This document shows positions 1 to 7,524 of a stretch of DNA of 12,176 bases, piece by piece. Every line of letters starts with the position of its first letter. Position 1 is the stretch's first letter. Origin of the DNA: Scenedesmus sp. ARA3 (Eukaryota > Chlorophyta > Chlorophyceae > Sphaeropleales > Scenedesmaceae); assembly GCA_004335835.1 (NCBI GenBank), contig RWJK01000507.1:8946-21121 (forward strand), read 5' to 3'. Made by a program: the position numbers and the translations under genes. The notes below the pieces were generated by a model. It saw nothing but the letters and a program-made list of their open reading frames with translations. It ran no database searches and was not told the origin of the DNA.

Positions 1-41
1 GGGCTGGGGCTGGGAGAGGGGCTGGGGCTGGGTGGCTGGCA
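1..41 (+). repeat. GGGCTG-type G-rich repeat, potential G-quadruplex
   Basis: At least five runs of three or more G separated by 2-3 bases occur in the first 32 bases. On the minus strand this is the CCCAGC repeat encoding (Ser-Pro)n of the secreted protein, so the G-rich strand is the template strand of that gene. The array is cut by the window edge. Confidence 0.7.
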
Positions 42-1778
42 GATAGACATTGTCGGGCCTGCATCATGTAAGATGTGTGGCAGGGAAAGACCAACTTAAA
101 TCAAACATTGTTTGCATGGTTGCCGTGGGCTGTATGAAAACAAGTACCTGCATCTTGCTTGAGATGCTGCAGGGGGGTTGCTCAGCTCCTGCCAGGTTGA
201 AGAGTATCTACACTGCTCGCGTATCCTGTCCACGCTCACCTGCATACTCCACCCAGTTGGCGCCAGTGCCGCTGGGGCCAGGGCCATCAGGGAAGAAGGA
301 GTTCTGCCTGTTGCCCACTGCACAGGCGGACGATTATCGGCATTACAAGGAGTCAGCAGTTGTTGAGAGGCCTAGACCGCACTATTCAAGCACATTGATG
401 AAGCACTGGCCAGAACAGGGATCTTGACGCTGCAGCACGTTTTCAGTCATAAGCCACAACTGGCGCAAGTATGCTGTGCAGGTTGGTGTGCAGCCAATTA
501 CGTTGTGCTGTAAGGGCTGCCGTGTGGTTTGTAGCAGTGCACATTGCAGCTCTCAACAGGCACGCACTGTTCTGTGAAACCTTGAACTCAGAGAACAGAG
601 ATGCCACTGTTGAGTACAGCAGCCTGTTGAAGCCGCCCCTGCATGGGTTGGCAACGGCGGTTGCCACACCGGAGAACATCAGGTCCCTGACATCGGTGGT
701 GGTGGTGCTGTTGAACCTGATCATGGTCCTGTAGGAGGCGTATTTTGTGCCCTTGTCCTGCAGCACAGAACAGAAGCAATTGCGCAGGTAACATTGCGGG
801 CCAGTCAGCAGTGGAAAATCTAAGATATTCTTTCAGCACTAGTAATCAGGAGTATATGTTTCATAAATAGACATTGGGGGGGTTTAGGGGTTTGGATCGT
901 GAGTTTCAGCCACCGTTCATACAACTTCTGACCTCCATTGTTGCAGAAAACAATTTACCCAGACGATGTCATGGCGCAGAAAAGTGTGTTTGAGCATGAC
1001 AGCGCAGAGGTAAGCAAATAGCTGGCCTGCCAGGTGCCTGGCTTGCTTACACTGTGCACCAACTGTCTGGAAATGCGTGCACAGAAGCCCCAGCTTTGCA
1101 AATTTCAAATCAGCTTCTCTGGCTTCAACTCACCAGGATGTCCTTGCAAGGCTGGCGCACTGCCACCACACTGGCTGCAGCAAGTGGTGTACCAGCAGCC
1201 CTCAGCGCAGTTTGGAAGTCGGTGATGACAGCCTTGGCCAGCGTGTTGTTGACGAACTTGTCCTGAAGGGTAACAGCCACGTCCGCGCAAGACACACCCT
1301 CGAGGGCCCAGGTCGCCTGCAGGGCAAAGTCCGGAAGACAAAATTAATGAGTAATTTTGAGACTGTGCGGGGCTTAACCAACTCCACATCCAGGGCTGTG
1401 CACGTGACTTAAGTAACTCATGATGGATGTACAACGTGGAAAGTCCACAGATATATGTGGTGCTGCTGTTGAGACGTACACCCACAACCCACCTGGACAA
1501 ACTGCTGCCTGTTGAGTTCCACAGTGGCTTTGGGAGTGCTCGACAGCATCCTGCTGTTGCCAGCACGGGAAGCAGCAGCCAGTTGGTGACAGAAACACCA
1601 ACCAGTCACAGTTCCAACAACCCACCTGAACAAACTGCTGCCTGGAGAGGTTGACAACGGCTTTGGGACCAGCCTTCAGCATCCTGCCGTTACCGGCACG
1701 GGTTGCAGCAGCCAGTTGGGCTGCCAGCAGGCACACCACTGCCAGGGGCAGCAGCTGCCGCATGATGGAGCGGCTCAT
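1..1778 (-). CDS. Secreted Cys-containing protein with Ser-Pro (HRGP-like) tract; 5' part, five exons, partial
   Basis: Not a family I recognise. Read on the minus strand, exons are 1778-1626, 1316-1134, 757-581, 303-240 and 58-1 (runs off the window). Phases agree: 0, 0, 0, then a Gly codon split G|GC. Donors are CAG|GTGGGT, CTG|GTGAGT, AAG|GTTTCA (weak) and GCAG|GTGAGC; acceptors end in CAG. Exon 3 could instead run to 502 (donor C|GTAATT) with exon 4 starting at 317, which also keeps phase. Residues 1-28 form a signal peptide (basic start, then LLPLAVVCLLAAQLAAA). The mature part has Cys near 61, 108, 151 and 199, and sequons at N43, N74 and N128. After about residue 199 it becomes (SP)n, typical of hydroxyproline-rich algal wall glycoproteins such as pherophorins, though the pherophorin domain itself is not evident. 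Likely exported and O-glycosylated (inference). ATG 1778-1776 is the first ATG before the signal peptide. Transcribed away from the OPR-like gene. Confidence 0.72.
1485..1719 (-). repeat. Duplicated exon 1 sequence inside intron 1 (two ~102-bp direct copies)
   Basis: Bases 1618-1719 (the 3' part of exon 1 with its splice donor) and 1485-1586 align without gaps at an offset of 133 bases and roughly 80% identity by eye. The second copy keeps the reading AASRAGNSRML...RQQFVQ and the same CAG|GTGGGT donor, but I see no usable acceptor that joins it in phase after exon 1. It therefore looks like a decayed or alternative exon lying in the 309-base first intron (1625-1317). Confidence 0.8.
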
Positions 1779-1980
1779 ACTGAACCAGGCCACCAGGTGG
1801 TGGTTTGGCCCTGCAGCCACGAGCAGTGGTGAAGCAGCGGCAGCAATAGCAGGCAGCAGTATAGCATCAGTTACGAATATAATACGTGCCAGATCAGGAG
1901 TGCCAGCCCGCGTCTTGCTCAGCTGCCAGTCTGCGTGCTGCCAGCGGTTTCAACACAAAAGGAGCGTCATATGATGCGTT
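1779..1980 (-). promoter_or_regulatory. Immediate 5' flank of the secreted-protein gene
   Basis: No coding exon was recognised here. On the minus strand an AT-rich TATTATATTC element lies at 1885-1876, about 100 bases upstream of the ATG, and could serve as a core promoter with a short leader. This is a motif-level guess only. Confidence 0.25.
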
Positions 1981-2227
1981 TCCAAAAAAGATGCAATCCT
2001 AAAAGACTGTTGTCATAGTTAGTGATTCGCATGTGCCTCGGCTACGCTGAAGCTTGTCTGCGAGGCGTGACACAAGCTGCGGATGCTGTTGTCGCTCGGC
2101 ATTCAGGTCTCTGAAAACGTCGAAACGCACCGTTTGAATGCAAAAAGAAGAAAGACGAAGATGATGTGTGAATACTTGCTGTAAACAAGCACAGTCGGCG
2201 AGATAGACATGCTGAGGGAAGTCCGTG

Positions 2228-2237
2228 CCTTTATATA
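2228..2237 (-). promoter_or_regulatory. Canonical TATA box (TATATAAAGG)
   Basis: Minus-strand TATATAAAGG is a textbook TATA element. It points toward the secreted-protein gene, whose ATG is about 450 bases downstream, so use of it would require a long 5' leader or an upstream non-coding exon. It could also be fortuitous within an AT-richer block. Confidence 0.3.
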
Positions 2238-2889
2238 CCGGCAGTATTCTGCACCGCGGAAGGCTGGTGCCCGCCGAACAATTGCAACAGGGAAAAGCAG
2301 GTGCTTGTTGGATTGACTACAATTTACGAAATCTTTTTAAAATGTGTGAATCAGATGACCGCCTCCAAATGTTCTGCACCTTCATTCCGGTGATGTTAAA
2401 CACGTGTCGCCGGAAGCGTCGTCGTGCGCTGAGTCAATTCTGGAGCTCAATATAAAGATAAGGACCGAATTAAATTGCTTGTTTTATCACAACCGGAAGA
2501 TTCAAAACGTGGATGTACTCTTGCATACCACTACCGGGTCCACCTGTTTGCGACGTCGTTCTTGAACATAAAACATTATGGTTTGTATGATGATCTGTTT
2601 TTTGAGTTTATGTGATTGTTTCCAGAGATATAGTATTGCTTTTCTGGTAGCGTCCGCCGTTCAAGTATTTAGACGAACATGCTATCAGCGATGTCGATCA
2701 ACCTCGGGAACAGTGGGAAGGGATGTTGTACCAGTCGCGATATCACCGGCGAAAGAACAAGAAAATGCGAACTATTGTCAGACTTTTTTTTGCCTTGGAG
2801 AACTCTATATCAGATTATGGTATGCAATGCTTGTTCAATATACGTACGATGTCATGTTGAAACATTTTCTATTGCCGAAATCACCTACA

Positions 2890-3512
2890 TACTCATGTCT
2901 GGAATTGGTTGAATTCTGTCAATACTATCTCACATTTATTTTGAATTTGCTGAGCGCTACCGTATGCTTCATTTCTGGATTTTGCCGAATCTGAACACAT
3001 TATGCAGGGGCCATGGTTGGTTGCTGTGAAAGATTCTCCGCAATGTTTACAACGATGTTCATCAAAGTTTTTTTACAGCACCAAACATTCTTGAAATTTG
3101 GGTTGTCCCTGTCAGCAGCTTCGGATGGTGTTCTGTATTGCCGATACGATTTGAAACCAATATAATTCCCCGAGCGCCATCTGCCCCATCGCACCTAATG
3201 AACTGGCACAGACAGACCTGGACAGCTTTATGAATTTGAGAATAAGCAACTGAATCTAGAATACGGCGAGTATCTGCGATCTCATCACGTCGAGTGTCTG
3301 TGTGTTTTCCACGGAGCAATTGATCAAGTTCTCCAATCTTTTAATAAATAATTCGAGTGCATCACTACTGACTGATTCCATATTAAGAGAGAGAGGTCGA
3401 TCGATGCCTTGCTGGCGTCCGCGGACTGTCCCCAGACGGCCGCCGACCACATGTTCGTACCTGGTGAAAGCCGAGTTTCATCAGGGTTGGAAAAAAAATC
3501 CATTGAAGTCAA
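2890..3512 (-). pseudogene. Possible decayed or unresolved spliced coding patch with Cys/His cluster
   Basis: Several consecutive minus-strand frames read like protein but do not form one ORF. They are a start at 3503 (MDFFSNPDETRLSPG...) with a plausible CAG|GTACGA donor near 3470; a helical, charged stretch about 3336-3250 (KIGELDQLLRGKHTDTRRDE and on); and, in another frame near 3065-2893, HRCKHCGESFTATNHGPC, which places ligands as C-x2-C-x8-H-x2-C. Between them lie stops and frame changes that I could not join by convincing introns. Alternatives are a pseudogene with frameshifts, a real gene with introns I failed to place, or chance open frames. No function is assigned. Confidence 0.22.
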
Positions 3513-3820
3513 TTTTGCACTGTTTTCACTGTACTCGGTCCCACACTGTCTTGCGTGCTGGACACTGCGCCATGTAGTTCAGGCAATAGCTGGGCAGTAC
3601 TGTACTGCAGCCACACTGCACCAATAAAGCTGAAGGAGCTATCTCTCACCACCCATGTCCTATGTCAGGTCACGATATACTAGCTACCAGACGCAATTAC
3701 CAATCCACAGTGCAGCCCAGCTGCCAGCTGCCAGTGGCAGCTCAAGTTCTTGACAACAGCAAAGGCAGATTTGCTGATGGTGTACATAGGGCCTTGGCCC
3801 AAGTACGATGCTTGCCACAT

Positions 3821-3860
3821 AGCATATGGTGGCTTTCAACAGCATATGGTGGCTCTCTGC
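3821..3860 (+). repeat. 20-bp imperfect tandem duplication
   Basis: Two adjacent 20-base units, 3821-3840 and 3841-3860, share agcatatggtggct and differ at three positions in the remainder. No role is evident. Confidence 0.7.
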
Positions 3861-4220
3861 AACCAGCTTGTGCTGGTGGTGCGTGTGGGAGGTGCCGGGC
3901 TTGGCAGCCGTCTGACTCACACACACTCAGGCTCTCCGGCAGCTCAGAGAGTAGAGTCTACATTATGTGACACATGCAAGATGGATGTGCTGGCAGGTGG
4001 CTATCACCTGGTAGTATGATGCGTTAACGGTCACTGTGACGACTAGTACTATTGACAGGTCTATGTAGCTGAACGGTTGAATGTTCATGCAAACAACAAC
4101 ATGCCAAGCAAGAAACTATATCCTGGTGCATGCAGCTTCAAGACATGACGTTGCGCACTGATCAGTGGGCGGGGCCAGGGTTGGCGGCGCTTCGAGCCTG
4201 GCATACGCAGAGTATCCCTG

Positions 4221-4622
4221 TCATAAAGATCCTAATAAATGATACATCTTCAGATTATATTTGAGTTTGCTTCTGCAACTAGTCTGGCATTTGAATGGGT
4301 GAGCCGCCTGCGCATGCTGTATGTACAATGTTGTCTGATCTTGCTGCATTCTGCAGTCGTCTGCAATGGTCCGCAACACTGTCAGCCGCCCGATCCGCTG
4401 CAAGGGCGCTGAGTTTTCATGCTCATACTGGCTGGGGAACCTGACATCATGCTCGCTGCTTTGACCAGCTTGTAATGCACAGCTGGGAGTGGGCCGAGCA
4501 CCCACAGCTATAGCGGCCGAACATACAACATGCATGCGCTGTTGGTCCGTATGTGCCTGGGCTGTCTCCTTGGTGTGGCGTCCACCCCGGAAGATCAAAT
4601 ACAGCATTGCTTGCAGGTGCAC
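4221..4622 (-). CDS. Hypothetical open frame, possible exon
   Basis: A 133-codon open frame. The middle (VRFPSQYEHENSAPLQRIGR) reads like ordinary protein, but there is no signal peptide, repeat, motif or recognised family. No matching neighbouring exon was found with agreeing phase. It could be a genuine exon, a transposon fragment or a chance ORF; in a GC-rich alga, frames of this length occur by chance. Confidence 0.15.
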   Translation of the reverse strand: MHLQAMLYLIFRGGRHTKETAQAHTDQQRMHVVCSAAIAVGARPTPSCALQAGQSSEHDVRFPSQYEHENSAPLQRIGRLTVLRTIADDCRMQQDQTTLYIQHAQAAHPFKCQTSCRSKLKYNLKMYHLLGSL

Positions 4623-4891
4623 ATTTGTGGGTTTACCATGCTTAAAACTTTACCTTATACCTAACACCCTCACATATGCTACCCTTTCCCCCCTTGCTCA
4701 CAAAAACCTAAGCTACATTGGTAGTTGCCACAACTGAAAAATACCCGCAAGCGCACCTCACAAGCGGTTCATATAAGGCAAATGAGGCAAATGCAGGCCT
4801 GCTGTGAAGCTCATCATGGCGAGCGCTGTGCAAAATTTCTAGTTATATATGCAGACAGTGACAAAGGATTGGATATCTTTCACAGACTTTG

Positions 4892-4899
4892 ACAATGGG
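4892..4899 (+). repeat. Left target-site duplication (8 bp)
   Basis: acaatggg abuts the left inverted repeat. Its partner is acaatgga at 5643-5650, with one mismatch. Eight bases is the hAT-specific length. Confidence 0.75.
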
Positions 4900-4917
4900 C
4901 AGGGATGCTCAATACGC
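4900..4917 (+). repeat. Left terminal inverted repeat of the hAT-type element
   Basis: Begins CAGGGATGCTCAATACGC and pairs with 5625-5642 with one mismatch. Confidence 0.85.
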
Positions 4918-5624
4918 AATACGTATGGTACTGGATATGCGGTACGCGATACGCAATACGCGAGTTGATGAGTATTGATACGTGCCCAAATACGCGCCAG
5001 TACATGGTGTGCTGTGCTTAGCCCAGGACACGGTTGACACTGCATTGCAGCGTTGCAGCTACAGCAGCGCCGCCGTCAGCCTGGCCTAGGATGCTCATTA
5101 CACGCCTCACACATAGCCACATCTTGCACATAGTTGAGGCAGCCTGTCGCAATTGTACGGCTGCAGCTTGGCTCACGCGCGCACACAACCACATGACAGC
5201 CCTGAGTGACATCGCTAACATCGCTGCTGGTGACTGACCAATGAACATCCCCTGCAGCAAGTGCACGTAGCAGCAAGTGTTCATCCCCATGATTGATGTA
5301 AAAGAAGCGGTTTGGCTTTGTTGTTTTCAAGTCTGTGCTGAACAATGATATGTTGGCGTGATCGAGCACACTGCTGTACGACTTTGTGCAGCTGCTGCTG
5401 ATCAGGTGAGGGGCCCTTGGAAGCCACAACACCGCTTTCAAGGTCGGTCAATAATAATAATATGTATATTCAACCATATTCGATGAATAATACGTGGTGT
5501 GCGCGATGCTGTGGGCCGCCAACTGTCATCTGGGTACCAATACGACCTCCCACTGAAAACGGCGTATTTTTGCCTCGTACGACGTATCATACGTTTCAAA
5601 ATACGTGATACGCTGCCAGAAAGA

Positions 5625-5642
5625 GCGTATTGAGCAACCCTG
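5625..5642 (-). repeat. Right terminal inverted repeat of the hAT-type element
   Basis: Read on the minus strand it is CAGGGTTGCTCAATACGC, pairing with 4900-4917. Confidence 0.85.
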
Positions 5643-5650
5643 ACAATGGA
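5643..5650 (+). repeat. Right target-site duplication (8 bp)
   Basis: acaatgga abuts the right inverted repeat and repeats 4892-4899 with one difference. Confidence 0.75.
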
Positions 5651-6110
5651 TGTTGTGCGCGTCGCCTTGCGGAGTGGCACAGAATGCTAAGCAAGCGTGG
5701 CGAAACTTGAATGGTTTGAGGCAGGCCCTGCCTGACCGGGTCCAGATCCGCTGCACAGGGGCTCTGAGTGTCAGATGCTGAAGCTTGGTGATGGTCTGTC
5801 AGCGTCATTGACATGGCAGGGGCAGATGTTTAGCAGCGAAGCAGCCATGGCAGCCTGGCCGCCACACAACCAGCGGCACCGTGCTGCTGGTGTGGCACAC
5901 CATGTCAGAACAAAAAGCTGTTGCAAGTCAATATATATTAGACAATATGTCTCCCTTTTTTGGTTGTTACCAGGGGGGACGGAATCCTACTGGCTCGCTA
6001 CCACAGCACAATTGGGCAAGCCCAACGAATTTCATCCCCTGCCAGCCCTTGAGGGGCGGCCCGCATTTAACCCGTGCCAGGGCTCCAGGCTACGGCGCAA
6101 GCATGTTGCT
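5651..6110. other. Spacer between transposon and inverted repeat
   Basis: GC-moderate sequence with overlapping short frames on both strands and no recognised product. A plus frame 5775-6167 and a minus frame 5814-5596 are open but show no family features. Confidence 0.4.
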
Positions 6111-6259
6111 GCAAGCACAGGCAGACTAACCAAAGGATTAACAAAACAAATCAACACATTTTTTTAGCCACATGAGTGGTCACCAGCCTGCTTGCATGCA
6201 TGTGATTGCATACATCTCAGATGTTGTGTTAATCCTATGGTTAGTCTGCCTGTGCTTGC
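6111..6259. repeat. Long inverted repeat, 38-bp arms around a 73-base spacer
   Basis: The left arm 6111-6148 begins gcaagcacaggcagactaac. The right arm 6222-6259 is its reverse complement with only two mismatches over 38 bases. The spacer contains a T7 run and tgcatgca. I see no target-site duplication outside the arms. As RNA this would fold into a long, nearly perfect hairpin. It could be a small foldback/MITE remnant or a small-RNA precursor; the sequence alone does not decide. Confidence 0.8.
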
Positions 6260-7082
6260 CAGACTGGTCAAAACCTTTCTGTCCACAACACATATGTCAA
6301 CACATGCTGCAGAATCTTCTAAAATGTTACACCAGATGCAGGTCCTGTTGCACCACAAGATGGCAACAATGCCGCTGCCGTGCCGCTACAGTAGGTCTGA
6401 CGGGGCTACCTCTGACCGATGCACAGACACTGCCAGTGGCGTACCCTCCGACAGGGTGAAGTACCACCCATGATGAGTCGACTCCTGTGACACTACACCC
6501 AACCCTGGCGCTGTGCCAATAAGGATACCACACCACCTGAGGGGGTGGGTTGCGGTTTGGCCAATGCCTAGGATCAATGGCAACTTGCGGGACGTGACGT
6601 GAAGATGTACTTGCCACATGCCACATGCCACATGTGGCGGGTATGGCACATTATACTCCGAGAGCGCACCGTGCGTAGATGAGTCATCTACTAAGGTGCG
6701 TGTCCGAAGCTGGAGTTTATATGTGAAGAGGAGTCGAGTTACAAAGCCTCGATTAATCGCAAAACAATAATAATGTTGAACTATTCAGGGCTGACACGGA
6801 CAGCCCCGTTCAGCTATTGCCTCTCATGCCAATGGTGCGACAATTTTATACTCAAGCAATATAATATATAGCTGCATTCTTGGTGTTTCGTCTGGATTAT
6901 CGCTGCAGCCAAACCATTGGCATTATGTTGACCGCGTGCCGCAGATACAGTAACTGCAATTCGCTGCAAAACAATTACGCTGTTTCAGCGACTTCACGCA
7001 ATCAAAAATTTTCACAACAAAACGAAACGAATGCTTGCTTGGAGGTGGGCATTGAAAAAAAACCTCAGCATTCAATGCTAAG
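6260..7082. other. Intergenic spacer with small repeats and palindromes
   Basis: No supported gene. Notable items: a (GCCACAT)3 run at 6613-6633 ending in the 12-base palindrome gccacatgtggc (6627-6638); a nested palindrome at 6665-6700; and a GGGCTG-7 bases-CAGCCC hairpin near 6788-6806. From about 6715 the sequence becomes AT-rich. Confidence 0.45.
6665..6700. promoter_or_regulatory. Nested palindrome with TGAGTCA core
   Basis: tagatgagtcatcta (6676-6690) is a perfect 7-bp inverted repeat about one base, centred on TGAGTCA, the AP-1/GCN4-type bZIP site. It is enclosed by cgcacc (6665-6670) and ggtgcg (6695-6700). A bZIP binding site or a cruciform/hairpin is possible. It lies about 830 bases upstream of the OPR-like start codon. 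Confidence 0.35.
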
Positions 7083-7524
7083 TTAGCGGGGCAGGACACC
7101 CGTCAGAGCGCCAATAAACCTAGCATCATTACTGCATAGCGGGGAGGCTTCAGTGAAGACGACTATTACTTTGGTATGTTTTGTGCTTTCTTTCCTCGTC
7201 TGCGCCGCGTTCAGGTGCGTCGTGCTGTTGCATCTATTGGAGCAATGAACCTGCTTTAAGAAGCCTTCTCGACCATCATTAGGCCAAACGTGCAAGATGA
7301 CGACTGCGCTGTAGCGTTCGTGCTTCCTGTAACTCTAACCTGCCTGCGTAGCGACACGGGTAATGTGTGTCGGTGCATCGAGGTGGCAATACCCCACGCA
7401 TATGTTGTATGTTTGCCGCTCTGGTTTCGGGCCCGAAAGAACCCGGGTTCTTGATGCAGACGCACTGACGTCGGGAAAGACTTGACATCCACACCTTGAA
7501 GAGAAGGGTCGGCCTGGCCACGCC
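7083..7524 (+). promoter_or_regulatory. 5' flank of the OPR-like gene
   Basis: No exon was identified here. TGACGTCG, an ACGT-core bZIP-type motif, lies at 7466-7473, about 50 bases before the ATG. No TATA box was found at a sensible distance. Because the predicted protein begins without an obvious transit peptide, an upstream exon in this stretch is possible, but the frame has a TGA at 7483-7485 and no good acceptor between it and the ATG. Confidence 0.3.

Larger units (their letters stand above)
1981..3560. other. AT-richer intergenic block
   Basis: Composition shifts from the GC-rich, CAG-rich flanks to visibly AT-richer DNA with T and A homopolymers. Reading frames are short on both strands and none shows a family signature. 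I found no terminal repeats or target duplication that would define an inserted element. It may be old inserted or decayed sequence, or simply AT-rich spacer. The most coding-like part is the minus-strand patch at 2890-3512, listed separately. Confidence 0.5.
3561..4891. other. Intergenic sequence, no supported gene
   Basis: Mixed-composition spacer. It contains an imperfect 20-bp tandem duplication at 3821-3860 (agcatatggtggct core) and an uninterrupted 133-codon minus-strand frame at 4622-4221 that I could not tie to any family. A plus-strand frame at 3750-4019 is likewise unremarkable. Either may be an exon of an unrecognised gene, but nothing in the sequence decides it. Confidence 0.4.
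4900..5642. mobile_element. Non-autonomous hAT-type DNA transposon (743 bp, MITE-like)
   Basis: The ends are inverted repeats: CAGGGATGCTCAATACGC at 4900-4917 and, on the minus strand from 5642, CAGGGTTGCTCAATACGC (17 of 18 match). CAGGG-type ends with 8-bp target duplications are characteristic of the hAT superfamily. The flanks are acaatggg (4892-4899) and acaatgga (5643-5650), 7 of 8 identical. Both subterminal zones (about 4911-4993 and 5488-5632) are packed with ATACG/CGTAT motifs in both orientations, as expected for transposase binding sites. The roughly 500-base interior is GC-richer and carries no recognisable hAT transposase (no RNase H-like core or dimerisation motif seen), so mobilisation would depend on an element elsewhere. 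Its open frames (for example minus 5441-5076) are probably fortuitous or captured DNA. The single mismatches in the ends and in the duplication suggest a fairly old insertion. Confidence 0.85.

Noticed and set aside
120..180. Short inverted repeat around gcatct...agatgc near 150-167 as a micro-exon or structural element
   Set aside because: It lies in the intron between exons 4 and 5 of the secreted-protein gene, and the direct exon 4 to exon 5 join already keeps phase and gives a natural Gly codon.
1374..1820. Single-exon reading of the 148-codon minus frame
   Set aside because: After residue FVQ it runs into intron 1 (GTGGGT donor) and becomes Cys/Trp-rich without pattern; splicing to 1316 gives a far better continuation. 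The GTG at 1820 is not needed, as an ATG precedes the signal peptide at 1778.
2578..2994. A 138-codon plus-strand open frame in the AT-rich block
   Set aside because: It is Cys/Phe/Tyr-rich without domain, signal peptide or clear helix pattern, and it is antisense to the patch I rate as more coding-like. Its length is unremarkable for this much sequence.
1971..4024. Direct 11-mer tatgatgcgtt at about 1972 and 4015 as a target duplication around the AT-rich block
   Set aside because: Eleven-base matches are expected by chance in a window this long, and there are no terminal repeats next to either copy.
5076..5441. Minus-strand 121-codon frame inside the hAT-type element as a transposase remnant
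   Set aside because: No hAT transposase motif is visible and the frame is too short; it is more likely captured or random sequence.
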